Origin: Leptofilum sp041987425
GTDB taxonomy: Bacteria > Chloroflexota > Anaerolineae > Promineifilales > Promineifilaceae
Assembly: GCA_041987425.1 (NCBI GenBank)
Contig: JBHIWP010000127.1
Span: forward strand, 1-14,359
Direction: 5' to 3'
Length of the DNA stretch: 14,359 nucleotides
The translations under genes were made by a program, and so were the position numbers. Positions 7,180 through 14,267 of the stretch are shown here, piece by piece (position 1 is the first letter of the stretch; the number at the start of each line of letters is the position of its first letter). The notes under the pieces are model-generated. The model worked only from the letters and a program-made list of their open reading frames with translations, had not been told where the DNA came from and did no database searches.

Positions 7180-8217
7180 ATGTCTTTACATGACGAGATT
7201 CATGAACAAACGGCCGTCTGGCAGCACAGCAATAAGCAGAACCGGGAAGTTGTACGCGCAATTGCCCAGGCAGTGCCGCTAGACAGCATCTATCACGCCT
7301 TTATTGCCGCCCGGGGCACGTCGGACAATGCGGCGCGGTATGCCAGCTATTTGTGGGGAGCACAAAATCGGCTGCCCGTGACGCTGGCAACCCCGTCGCT
7401 CTTTAGCCTATACCGGCAGCCCCCCCGGCTGCGCGGCGCTCTGGTCATCGGCATTTCACAGTCCGGTCAGTCGCCCGACATTGTAAACGTGGTGGCCGAG
7501 GGCAAGCGGCAGGGGCAGCCCACGCTGGCTATCACCAACGAGCCAGAGTCACCGCTGGCGCAAACGGCCGATTTTGTCATCAATATTCATGCGGGGGTAG
7601 AAACGGCCGTGGCCGCTACCAAAACGTACACCAGCCAGCTTTTGGTCATTGCTATGCTGTCCGCGGCCTGGAGCCAGGCACAGGATCGATTTGAGGCGAT
7701 TGAGAAGTTGGGGCAGTGGGGAACGGCCGTGTTGGCCCACGATGAATTAATCGGCCAGCTGGCGCAGCGCTACCGCTACATGGAGCAGTGCGTGGTGCTC
7801 GGGCGCGGTTACAATTACGCTACCGCCTTCGAATGGTCGCTCAAGCTGAAGGAGCTCACCTACGCCATCGCTGAGCCGTACTCTTCTGCGGACTTTCGGC
7901 ATGGTCCCATTGCTATCGTAGAGCGCGGTTTCCCCGTTATGGCCGTGGCTCCTGCTGGGGCCGTGCTGGCCGATATGCGCAGCCTGCTGCAAAAGTTGGC
8001 CGAAGAAAAGCAGGCCGAACTGCTGGTGATTAGTAACGATGAACCGACGCTGGCCCTGGCCAACTCTCCCATTCCTCTGCCCGCTGACCTGCCGGAATGG
8101 CTCTCGCCGCTTGTTAGCATCATTCCGGCCCAGCTCTTTGCCTACCACTTGACGCGTGTCAAAGGCTACAACACAGAAGCACCGCGTGGTCTGAACAAGG
8201 TGACCAAAACCACCTAA
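7180..8217 (+). CDS. Double-SIS sugar isomerase, probable glucosamine-6-phosphate deaminase (NagB-II type)
   Basis: Likely converts glucosamine-6-phosphate to fructose-6-phosphate and ammonia, the step after NagA. The 345-aa product has two SIS domains (about 35-165 and 203-325) and resembles the isomerase half of GlmS without its glutaminase domain. Sugar-phosphate binding motifs include ARGTSDN (44-50), SQSGQSPD (93-100) and E141-TAVAATKTYTS. The second domain has LGRGYNYATAFEWSLKLKE (207-225), with E225, H241 in FRHGP and K340 near the C-terminus, matching GlmS catalytic Glu488, His504 and Lys603. Lack of the glutamine amidotransferase domain and the catabolic neighbours favour deamination over synthesis. 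AgaS-like activity on galactosamine-6-P is an alternative. ATG 7180 follows AAGGA with a 7-nt gap. Confidence 0.87.
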   Translation: MSLHDEIHEQTAVWQHSNKQNREVVRAIAQAVPLDSIYHAFIAARGTSDNAARYASYLWGAQNRLPVTLATPSLFSLYRQPPRLRGALVIGISQSGQSPDIVNVVAEGKRQGQPTLAITNEPESPLAQTADFVINIHAGVETAVAATKTYTSQLLVIAMLSAAWSQAQDRFEAIEKLGQWGTAVLAHDELIGQLAQRYRYMEQCVVLGRGYNYATAFEWSLKLKELTYAIAEPYSSADFRHGPIAIVERGFPVMAVAPAGAVLADMRSLLQKLAEEKQAELLVISNDEPTLALANSPIPLPADLPEWLSPLVSIIPAQLFAYHLTRVKGYNTEAPRGLNKVTKTT

Positions 8218-8228
8218 ATTGCTTTCTC

Positions 8229-8284
8229 AACCTCTCGCAGGTTTCACTCAACAAGAGGGTATTAGATGCAACCTGCGGGAGGTT
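8229..8284 (+). terminator. Terminator-like inverted repeat at the end of the amino-sugar operon
   Basis: GC-rich arms 8229-8243 (AACCTCTCGCAGGTT) and 8270-8284 match at 14 of 15 positions, the exception being a G-U pair, around a 26-nt loop. A short run of four T ends at 8286. The place, 11 nt after the SIS stop codon, suits operon termination. The long loop and weak T-tract mean it could equally be a dispersed palindromic repeat. Confidence 0.5.
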
Positions 8285-8343
8285 TTCCATAGAACCCCCA
8301 ACGATAACAAAATATTAATGGTCGCTGGTTTTCCGGCATGATA

Positions 8344-8418
8344 GAATTGTAGATTGCTTCAAAGTCTCAATTCACCGGCCCGCATTTGTGGCAAAATATG
8401 CCACAGTTGCCTGGCAAC
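8344..8418. promoter_or_regulatory. Cluster of short palindromes upstream of uvrA
   Basis: Three dyads lie in the 266-bp gap before uvrA: GAATTG/CAATTC at 8344-8349 and 8368-8373; TGTGGCA-AAATA-TGCCACA at 8387-8405; and GTTGCC-T-GGCAAC at 8406-8418. They could be operator sites for a damage-responsive repressor or small hairpins in a leader. No known LexA box was recognised and no convincing -35/-10 pair was found. Confidence 0.35.
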
Positions 8419-8483
8419 TCTAAGCCTATTTGCAAACAAAAATTTTGTTGGAGAGTTGCAATTGGGCACAAACGGAAAAACAG

Positions 8484-11378
8484 ATGTCTCTGGACAAAAT
8501 TGTTGTGCGCGGTGCGCGCGCCCATAACCTAAAAAATATTGATGTGGAGATTCCCCGCGATAAGCTGGTGGTCATCACAGGGCTGTCTGGTTCCGGCAAA
8601 TCATCGCTGGCCTTCGACACCATCTTTGCCGAAGGCCAGCGACGTTATGTCGAGTCGCTTTCGGCCTATGCTCGTCAATTCTTGGGGCAGATGGAAAAGC
8701 CAGATGTGGACCAGATTGAAGGACTCAGCCCGGCCGTTTCCATCGACCAGAAAGGGGTGAGCCACAATCCGCGCTCTACGGTGGGCACGGTGACGGAAAT
8801 TTACGACTATTTGCGCCTGCTGTTCGCGCGCGTGGGCGTGCCGCACTGCCCGGAATGCGGCCGTCCCGTACGGCCGCAGTCAGCCGAGCAAATTGTAGAC
8901 GCTGTGCTACATATGCCGCAAAACAGCCGCATCCAAATTCTGGCGCCGCTGATCCGCGACCGCAAGGGTCACCACCAGGGGATCTTTGACGACGTACGCA
9001 AGGCCGGGTTTGTGCGTGTGCGGGTTAATGGGGAAGTCCGCTCGGTGGATGAGGAAATTGAGCTGGACCGCTACAAAAACCACAGCATTGAGGCTGTGGT
9101 AGACCGATTGGTCGTGCGGCACGATCCGCATGATAACAGCGAAGATGCCCAGGCGGCCAAAACCCGCCTGACCGACTCGCTTGAAACGGCGCTGCGTCTA
9201 GGTAGCGGGCTTGTCATTATCAATGACGTAACCGATTCAGAAAATCCGAAAGACAGTCTGTATTCTGAACATCTCTATTGCCCGTACGACGGCACCAGCA
9301 TTCCGGAAATTGAGCCGCGTACGTTCAGCTTCAACAGCCCGCACGGGGCGTGTTCCCACTGCCAGGGATTGGGGGTAACCAAAACGCTGGATCCCGACCT
9401 GGTGGTGCCGAATAAGTCGCTGAGCCTGGAGGAAGGGGCGATTGCCGGGTGGCCTACAGAGGACAAGGCCGGATATTACTGGCAGCTTTTGAAGGCAACG
9501 GCCGTTCACTTCAATATCCCCACCAACGTGCCCATCCGCGAACTGACCGATGCCCAGATGCACATCTTGCTGCATGGCAGCGGCAATGAAAAAGTAACGG
9601 TCACCTACAAAAATCGGGATGGGCAAAACCGTCGTTACAGAACCAACTATGAAGGCGTAGTGCCCAACTTGCGGCGGCGCTACAATGAATCCACCTCCGA
9701 CTACGTGCGCGACAAGCTAGAAGAGTACATGGTGGACAAGCCCTGCCCGGAGTGTGAGGGCTCGCGTTTGCAGCCGGTAGCTCGCGCTGTGGACATCGAA
9801 GGCATGACCATCACCGAAGTTGTCAAGATGCCCGTACTAACCATCGTGCCATGGGTCGACAAGCTGCGCGACGAGGAAAATAGTCCGCTCACCGACCGGC
9901 AGGCGATGATCGCCAAACCGATCTTAAAAGAGATCGGCGACCGGGTCAGGTTTATGGTGAATGTGGGTTTAGATTACCTGACGCTGGACCGCACGGCCGG
10001 GACGCTAAGCGGCGGCGAGGCACAGCGAATTCGGCTGGCCACGCAGATTGGCAGCCAGCTGATGGGCGTATTGTACGTCCTGGATGAGCCAAGCATTGGC
10101 CTGCACCAGCGAGACAACGCCCGCCTGATCCAAACGCTAAAAGGCATGCGCGATCTGGGTAACACCGTCCTGGTGGTGGAGCACGATGAAGACACGATGC
10201 GCGCTGCCGACTGGCTAATCGACCTGGGGCCGGGGGCTGGCTCACGCGGCGGCGAGGTGGTGGCGGAAGGCACGCCGGACTTTGTTGCCGAGCACGAAAA
10301 GTCGCTGACTGGTGCTTACCTCAGCGGGCGGCAGGGCATTCCCGTGCCTAAAACGCGCCGCGAAGGTACGGGCAATACGCTCCTCATTCGCGGTGCGCGG
10401 GAAAACAATTTGAAGGGCCTGGACATTTGCATTCCTCTGGGCAAGTTTGTTTGCGTAACTGGCGTGAGCGGCAGCGGAAAAAGCTCATTCCTCATCGAGA
10501 TTTTGAGCAAGAAGCTGAGCCAGCATTTTTACAAATCCAAAACCGTACCGGGCAGGCACGACGACATTGAAGGGCTGGAGCATCTGGATAAGGTGATTGA
10601 GATTGACCAGAGCCCAATCGGCCGTACGCCACGCTCCAACCCGGCCACGTACACCAATCTGTTTAATCCCATTCGCGATCTGTTTGCCAGCCTGCCAGAG
10701 AGCAAGATACGTGGCTACAAGCCGGGACGATTTAGCTTTAACGTGAAGGGCGGTCGCTGTGAGGTCTGTGGCGGCCAGGGCCAAAACCGGATTGAGATGC
10801 AGTTTTTGCCGGACATTTATGTGCCGTGCGACGTGTGCCACGGAGCGCGCTACAATCGGGAAACGCTGCAGGTGCGCTACAAGGAGCTCAACATTGCTGA
10901 GGTGCTGGATTTAAGCGTTGATGAAGCGCTGGAATTTTTTACCAATGTGCCCACCATCAAGCGCAAGCTGAAGACTTTGCAAGATGTGGGCCTGGGCTAC
11001 ATTAAATTGGGCCAGCCAGCCCCTACCCTCAGCGGTGGCGAGGCACAGCGCATTAAGCTGAGCCGGGAACTGAGCAAAATCGCCACCGGCCGCACGATGT
11101 ACATTTTGGACGAGCCGTCGGTGGGGCTGCACTCGCACGATGTGGCCAAGCTGATTGTGGCATTGAATAAGCTGGTAGATAAGGGCAATACGGTCATCAT
11201 CATTGAGCACAATCTGGACATTATCAAGGTGGCCGATTATTTGATCGATATGGGACCCGAAGGCGGCCATCGCGGGGGCGAGATTGTTGCGGCTGGCTCG
11301 CCGGAAGATGTGGCTCAGGTAGAGGCGTCGTACACGGGACAGTGGCTAAAGCAATATTTGAACGGCCGTTCCGCCTGA
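8484..11378 (+). CDS. uvrA: Excinuclease ABC subunit A
   Basis: Damage-recognition ATPase of nucleotide excision repair, which loads UvrB at lesions. The 964-aa product is full length, with the standard order of motifs. First Walker A GLSGSGKS is at 33-40, and the UvrB-contact/insert region follows. Signature LSGGEAQR is at 508-515 with Walker B LYVLDEPS (530-537). Second Walker A GVSGSGKS is at 660-667, second signature at 849-856 and Walker B YILDEPS (873-879). The zinc module near the second ATPase is complete (C759, C762, C782, C785). The first zinc module reads C266-P-Y-D269 with C290 and C293, so Asp replaces one expected Cys. ATG 8484 (MSLDKIVVRGARAHNLKNI) matches the usual UvrA start; the frame extends to TTG 8430, but those 18 codons look non-family. 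Only a weak GGA precedes the ATG. It stands alone, without uvrB or uvrC. Confidence 0.98.
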   Translation: MSLDKIVVRGARAHNLKNIDVEIPRDKLVVITGLSGSGKSSLAFDTIFAEGQRRYVESLSAYARQFLGQMEKPDVDQIEGLSPAVSIDQKGVSHNPRSTVGTVTEIYDYLRLLFARVGVPHCPECGRPVRPQSAEQIVDAVLHMPQNSRIQILAPLIRDRKGHHQGIFDDVRKAGFVRVRVNGEVRSVDEEIELDRYKNHSIEAVVDRLVVRHDPHDNSEDAQAAKTRLTDSLETALRLGSGLVIINDVTDSENPKDSLYSEHLYCPYDGTSIPEIEPRTFSFNSPHGACSHCQGLGVTKTLDPDLVVPNKSLSLEEGAIAGWPTEDKAGYYWQLLKATAVHFNIPTNVPIRELTDAQMHILLHGSGNEKVTVTYKNRDGQNRRYRTNYEGVVPNLRRRYNESTSDYVRDKLEEYMVDKPCPECEGSRLQPVARAVDIEGMTITEVVKMPVLTIVPWVDKLRDEENSPLTDRQAMIAKPILKEIGDRVRFMVNVGLDYLTLDRTAGTLSGGEAQRIRLATQIGSQLMGVLYVLDEPSIGLHQRDNARLIQTLKGMRDLGNTVLVVEHDEDTMRAADWLIDLGPGAGSRGGEVVAEGTPDFVAEHEKSLTGAYLSGRQGIPVPKTRREGTGNTLLIRGARENNLKGLDICIPLGKFVCVTGVSGSGKSSFLIEILSKKLSQHFYKSKTVPGRHDDIEGLEHLDKVIEIDQSPIGRTPRSNPATYTNLFNPIRDLFASLPESKIRGYKPGRFSFNVKGGRCEVCGGQGQNRIEMQFLPDIYVPCDVCHGARYNRETLQVRYKELNIAEVLDLSVDEALEFFTNVPTIKRKLKTLQDVGLGYIKLGQPAPTLSGGEAQRIKLSRELSKIATGRTMYILDEPSVGLHSHDVAKLIVALNKLVDKGNTVIIIEHNLDIIKVADYLIDMGPEGGHRGGEIVAAGSPEDVAQVEASYTGQWLKQYLNGRSA

Positions 11379-11428
11379 TCTAGCTTTGTCCCCACCGAAG
11401 CAAAATATAACAAAGCGAGCAAATAAAA

Positions 11429-11812
11429 ATGGAACACGATTTGACCACAAACAAGAAAAATGCAATTGCGTTTTACCAGATGGCTTACCTGGGAAATCCA
11501 GCTGAGGCCGTGGCGAATTATGTGGGCGATGAATATATTCAGCATAATCCAGCGGTTGGTGATGGCAAGCAGGCCTTTATCGAATATTTCGACAGAATGG
11601 CCAGGGAATATCCCGACAAAAGCATTGAATTCGTGCGGGCGGTTGCCGAAGGCGACCTGGTGGCACTTCACACGCACCAAATCTGGCCAGGAGATGACCA
11701 GTACGTGACGATGGATTTTTTTCGGTTTGACGCGAGTGGGAAAATTGTTGAGCATTGGGATTCAGTACAGCAGATCCCCCCTGAATCCAAGAATGGAAAC
11801 CCCATGTATTAA
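11429..11812 (+). CDS. SnoaL-like/NTF2-fold protein
   Basis: A 127-aa single-domain protein of the SnoaL-like, NTF2-fold group. The recognisable pattern is DEYIQHNPAVGDG (about 34-46), then EYFDRMAREYPDKS, AVAEGDLVALHTHQIWPGD and a C-terminal MDFFRFDASGKIVEHWD. This arrangement is typical of the predicted aldol-condensation/polyketide-cyclase-like family (COG4922-type). Members form a cone-shaped fold with a pocket, but a specific substrate cannot be named. No signal peptide or membrane segment is seen. The start codon follows an A-rich stretch without a clear Shine-Dalgarno site. The gene is 50 bp after uvrA and could be cotranscribed; a small 7-bp inverted repeat (11383-11389 with 11410-11416) lies between them. 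Confidence 0.85.
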   Translation: MEHDLTTNKKNAIAFYQMAYLGNPAEAVANYVGDEYIQHNPAVGDGKQAFIEYFDRMAREYPDKSIEFVRAVAEGDLVALHTHQIWPGDDQYVTMDFFRFDASGKIVEHWDSVQQIPPESKNGNPMY

Positions 11813-11882
11813 GCAGGTTGGCTTTTGTTTGTAGTATAGCGAGCCAGGGACAATATTTTCTTCTTCACACCAGGACATAGGA

Positions 11883-13757
11883 ATGCTGCACATTGATGGG
11901 GAGTGGTTTAAGGACGAACACGGCCGTACTCACATCTTGCGCGGCGTAAATCTGGGCGGCGGCAGTAAAGTCCCCGTGTGGTCCGGCGGCGTGGGGCTGC
12001 ATGCGGGACTGGACGAGATTGAATCGTTTGCGGGACGGCCGTTTCCTCTGGATGAAGCCGATGAACATTTTCAGCGGCTCAAGGCCTGGGGCCTCACCTT
12101 CCTGCGCTTTGTCATTACCTGGGAAGCTGTGGAACACGCTGGGCCAGGCCAATACGATGAAGATTATCTAGATTACCTGGAAGCCGTCATTGGCAAGGCA
12201 GGCGAGTACGGCTTTCTGCTCTTCATCGACCCGCATCAGGACGTCTGGGGCCGCCACAGCAGCGGTGATGGCGCTCCTGCCTGGACCTATGCCAAAGCCG
12301 GGCTGGACGTTAACCAGTTCGAAGCCAGCGGGGCGGCCGAGTATCATCCCATTGGCGACACGCCCCACGTGCGCATCTGGCCCACCAACTACACCAAGCT
12401 CGCCACCGCCACCATGTTTACCCTCTTCTTTGGCGGCAATGACTTTGCCCCCCAGACCCAGATCGATGGCGAACCGGCCCAGGAATATTTGCAGCGGCAC
12501 TACATCGGCGCCATGCAGCAGGTAGCGGCCCGGCTGCGCAACATGCCGCACGTGCTGGGCTTTGGCGTGATGAATGAGCCATCGGCCGGGTATATTGGCT
12601 GGCAGGATTTGACCCAGACCGACGGCAAAATTTATTTGCGATCCGGGGCTACGCCCACGCCGCTGCAGGGCATGGCGCTGGGGGCAGGTTTGCCCCAAAA
12701 GGTGGCCCGCTGGGGCACGGGGCTGTTTGGCCCGCGCCAGCGAGGTACCGTTACCCAGAACGAGGGAGGCGTTCGCGCCTGGCTGCCGGGAGCCGTGCCC
12801 ATCTGGCAGGCGCATGGCGTGTGGGAAATTGACGGGCAGGGGCAGCCAAAGTTGCTGAAGCCAGATTATTTCACGCGGGTAAACGGCCGTTCCGTCAACT
12901 TTGGCCGCGATTACTTACGGCCGTTCATCAACAAATACGCTCAAGCCATCCGCCAAATTAACCCAAACTGGATCATCTTTGCCCAAAATACACCCCTGGT
13001 CGATATGCCCGCCTGGGGACCGGACGATGCGCCCAACGTGGTGAACGCCGCCCACTGGTACGATTACTTTACTCTCTTTCTGCGCTTCTTTTTGCCGTTT
13101 TTCACCGTGGATATTCAGACAGCTAAGCCCGTGCTGGGGCCGCGCCGGGTGCGGCAAAGCTTTGTGGATGAGATTGCTCGCATACGGCGCAATAGCCAGC
13201 AGCAAATGGGCCGTGTGCCCACGCTGCTGGGCGAATTTGGCATTCCCTTCAACATGCCCCTGAAGCTGGATTACAGGCTGAACTGGTTTGGCAACCAGAT
13301 TGCTGCGCTGGACGCCAGCTTTGCTGCTGTGGAGGCCAATCTGGTGAGCGGCACGATCTGGAACTACACGCCGGATAACCGAAACGACGGCGGGGATGGC
13401 TGGAACAGTGAGGATTTGTCGCTGTTTAGCCGGGACCAGCAGCACGACCCCGGCGATTTGAATTCTGGGGCCAGGGGTTGGCAGGCATTTGTACGGCCGT
13501 ATCCCATTGCCGTGGCCGGGGAGCCGCAAAAAATTTACTTTGACCGCAAACAGGGGATTTTCGAGCTGCAATTCCAGGGCGATACGGCCGTTACCGCCCC
13601 CACCACGCTGTTTGTACCCAATCTCCAGTTCCCCAACGGCTACCGCGTGACCGTCTCAGACGGCACCTTTACCCAGGATATGGCCCGCCAGCGCCTCATT
13701 TACCAGCAAACGGCCGAAGCACCACAGCACACCGTGCGCCTGGAGCGCATTGGCTAG
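11883..13757 (+). CDS. Glycoside hydrolase family 5 protein, GH5_12-like (glucosylceramidase/steryl-glucosidase group)
   Basis: Predicted retaining beta-glycosidase of 624 aa. The N-terminal (beta/alpha)8 domain covers about residues 1-500, and a C-terminal beta-sandwich-like part spans about 535-624. Visible motifs are LRGVNLGGGSKVP (19-31), ITWEAVEHAGPGQYD (78-92), FIDPHQDVWGR (114-124), the acid/base E232 in GVMNEPSAGYIG, and the nucleophile E451 in TLLGEFGIPF. DYFTRVNGRSVNFGRDYLRPF (328-348) is also characteristic. This set, with the long insertions after E232, resembles the GH5_12 group that includes fungal glucocerebrosidase and steryl-glucosidase, so a glycolipid or sterol/hopanoid-like glucoside is a plausible substrate. 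No signal peptide is present, pointing to a cytoplasmic enzyme. ATG 11883 follows AGGA at 11872-11875. The stop codon overlaps that of the convergent gene. Confidence 0.87.
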   Translation: MLHIDGEWFKDEHGRTHILRGVNLGGGSKVPVWSGGVGLHAGLDEIESFAGRPFPLDEADEHFQRLKAWGLTFLRFVITWEAVEHAGPGQYDEDYLDYLEAVIGKAGEYGFLLFIDPHQDVWGRHSSGDGAPAWTYAKAGLDVNQFEASGAAEYHPIGDTPHVRIWPTNYTKLATATMFTLFFGGNDFAPQTQIDGEPAQEYLQRHYIGAMQQVAARLRNMPHVLGFGVMNEPSAGYIGWQDLTQTDGKIYLRSGATPTPLQGMALGAGLPQKVARWGTGLFGPRQRGTVTQNEGGVRAWLPGAVPIWQAHGVWEIDGQGQPKLLKPDYFTRVNGRSVNFGRDYLRPFINKYAQAIRQINPNWIIFAQNTPLVDMPAWGPDDAPNVVNAAHWYDYFTLFLRFFLPFFTVDIQTAKPVLGPRRVRQSFVDEIARIRRNSQQQMGRVPTLLGEFGIPFNMPLKLDYRLNWFGNQIAALDASFAAVEANLVSGTIWNYTPDNRNDGGDGWNSEDLSLFSRDQQHDPGDLNSGARGWQAFVRPYPIAVAGEPQKIYFDRKQGIFELQFQGDTAVTAPTTLFVPNLQFPNGYRVTVSDGTFTQDMARQRLIYQQTAEAPQHTVRLERIG

Positions 13758-14116
13758 GATACTTTCTCCAATCGTTGGGAAACGGCCGTTATCAGATCAT
13801 CCAATGACTCAAAATCATTCATCTCCTGGGCATCAATCCAGGGGTGTAAAGCGTTGCCATCCCACACAAATGCAGCCGGTAACGCCGCTTCGGTTTCGCC
13901 ATATTGCTCGGCCAGCTCATCTTTGTGCAAAAACGCAACGGGCCAGGGCAGCGTCCGGACGAAACGCCGCCAGCGCGGCAGGCCGGTAGGCGTGTAGGTA
14001 AGGGCACACAGGTTGCAGGGGTATGTCGCTGGAGAGAAGATTTTGTGGGCCGCGTCCAGGATAAAGTTTAGCAATCCGCTGTCCGCATTGTAAACAAAGA
14101 GTACTTTTTTGCTCAT
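13754..14116 (-). CDS. Conserved hypothetical protein with CxxC motif
   Basis: A 120-aa soluble protein whose function I cannot name. It begins KKVLFVYNADSGLLNFILDAAHKI (residues 3-26), a beta-strand then helix pattern. It then carries a Cys pair in YPCNLCALTY (C34, C37), a W-rich FVRTLPWPVAFLHKDEL stretch and an acidic C-terminal helix. The layout suggests a small alpha/beta, possibly thioredoxin-like, domain. The CxxC could bind metal or do thiol chemistry; both are inference. It is transcribed opposite to its neighbours. Its stop codon (complement of 13754-13756) overlaps the GH5 stop, and its start faces tag across a 151-bp gap. No Shine-Dalgarno site is seen before ATG 14116. Codon 110-112 (Thr-Ala-Val) is encoded by an ACGGCCGT copy, as in the neighbours, so the gene looks native to this genome. 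Confidence 0.78.
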   Translation of the reverse strand: MSKKVLFVYNADSGLLNFILDAAHKIFSPATYPCNLCALTYTPTGLPRWRRFVRTLPWPVAFLHKDELAEQYGETEAALPAAFVWDGNALHPWIDAQEMNDFESLDDLITAVSQRLEKVS

Positions 14117-14204
14117 GGAGTGAGCTTACCACAATTTAACGGCCGTAGGTGGGAGCTAGCTTACATAGGTCGCAGGTGACTTTGTAAGAAGCACGACCGT
14201 ATCG

Positions 14205-14231
14205 TTGCATCTTTGGCCGCAGAATGATACT
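14205..14231 (+). promoter_or_regulatory. Possible weak promoter for tag
   Basis: TTGCAT at 14205-14210 and GATACT at 14226-14231 could act as -35 and -10 boxes with a 15-nt spacer. The spacing is short and the match is modest. It is supported mainly by its place in the divergent gap, about 37 nt before the start codon. Confidence 0.25.
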
Positions 14232-14267
14232 TTTCCCTAAACCGTTTTTGCCTAGGAGCTGCAGAAG

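Noticed and set aside
8430..8483. TTG start giving UvrA 18 extra residues
   Set aside because: The family begins at the MSLDKI sequence encoded from ATG 8484, and the extra residues look unrelated.
8218..8483. A small gene or transfer RNA in the uvrA upstream gap
   Set aside because: No open frame with a start signal and no cloverleaf pattern was seen; only inverted repeats were found.
12168..12815. 215-aa open frame on the minus strand inside the GH5 gene
   Set aside because: It is a shadow of a well-supported gene: low-complexity, no family motifs, and the plus-strand frame has both catalytic Glu motifs.
12915..13571. 218-aa open frame on the minus strand inside the GH5 gene
   Set aside because: Same reason: the plus-strand protein is conserved throughout, and this frame shows no start signal or motif.
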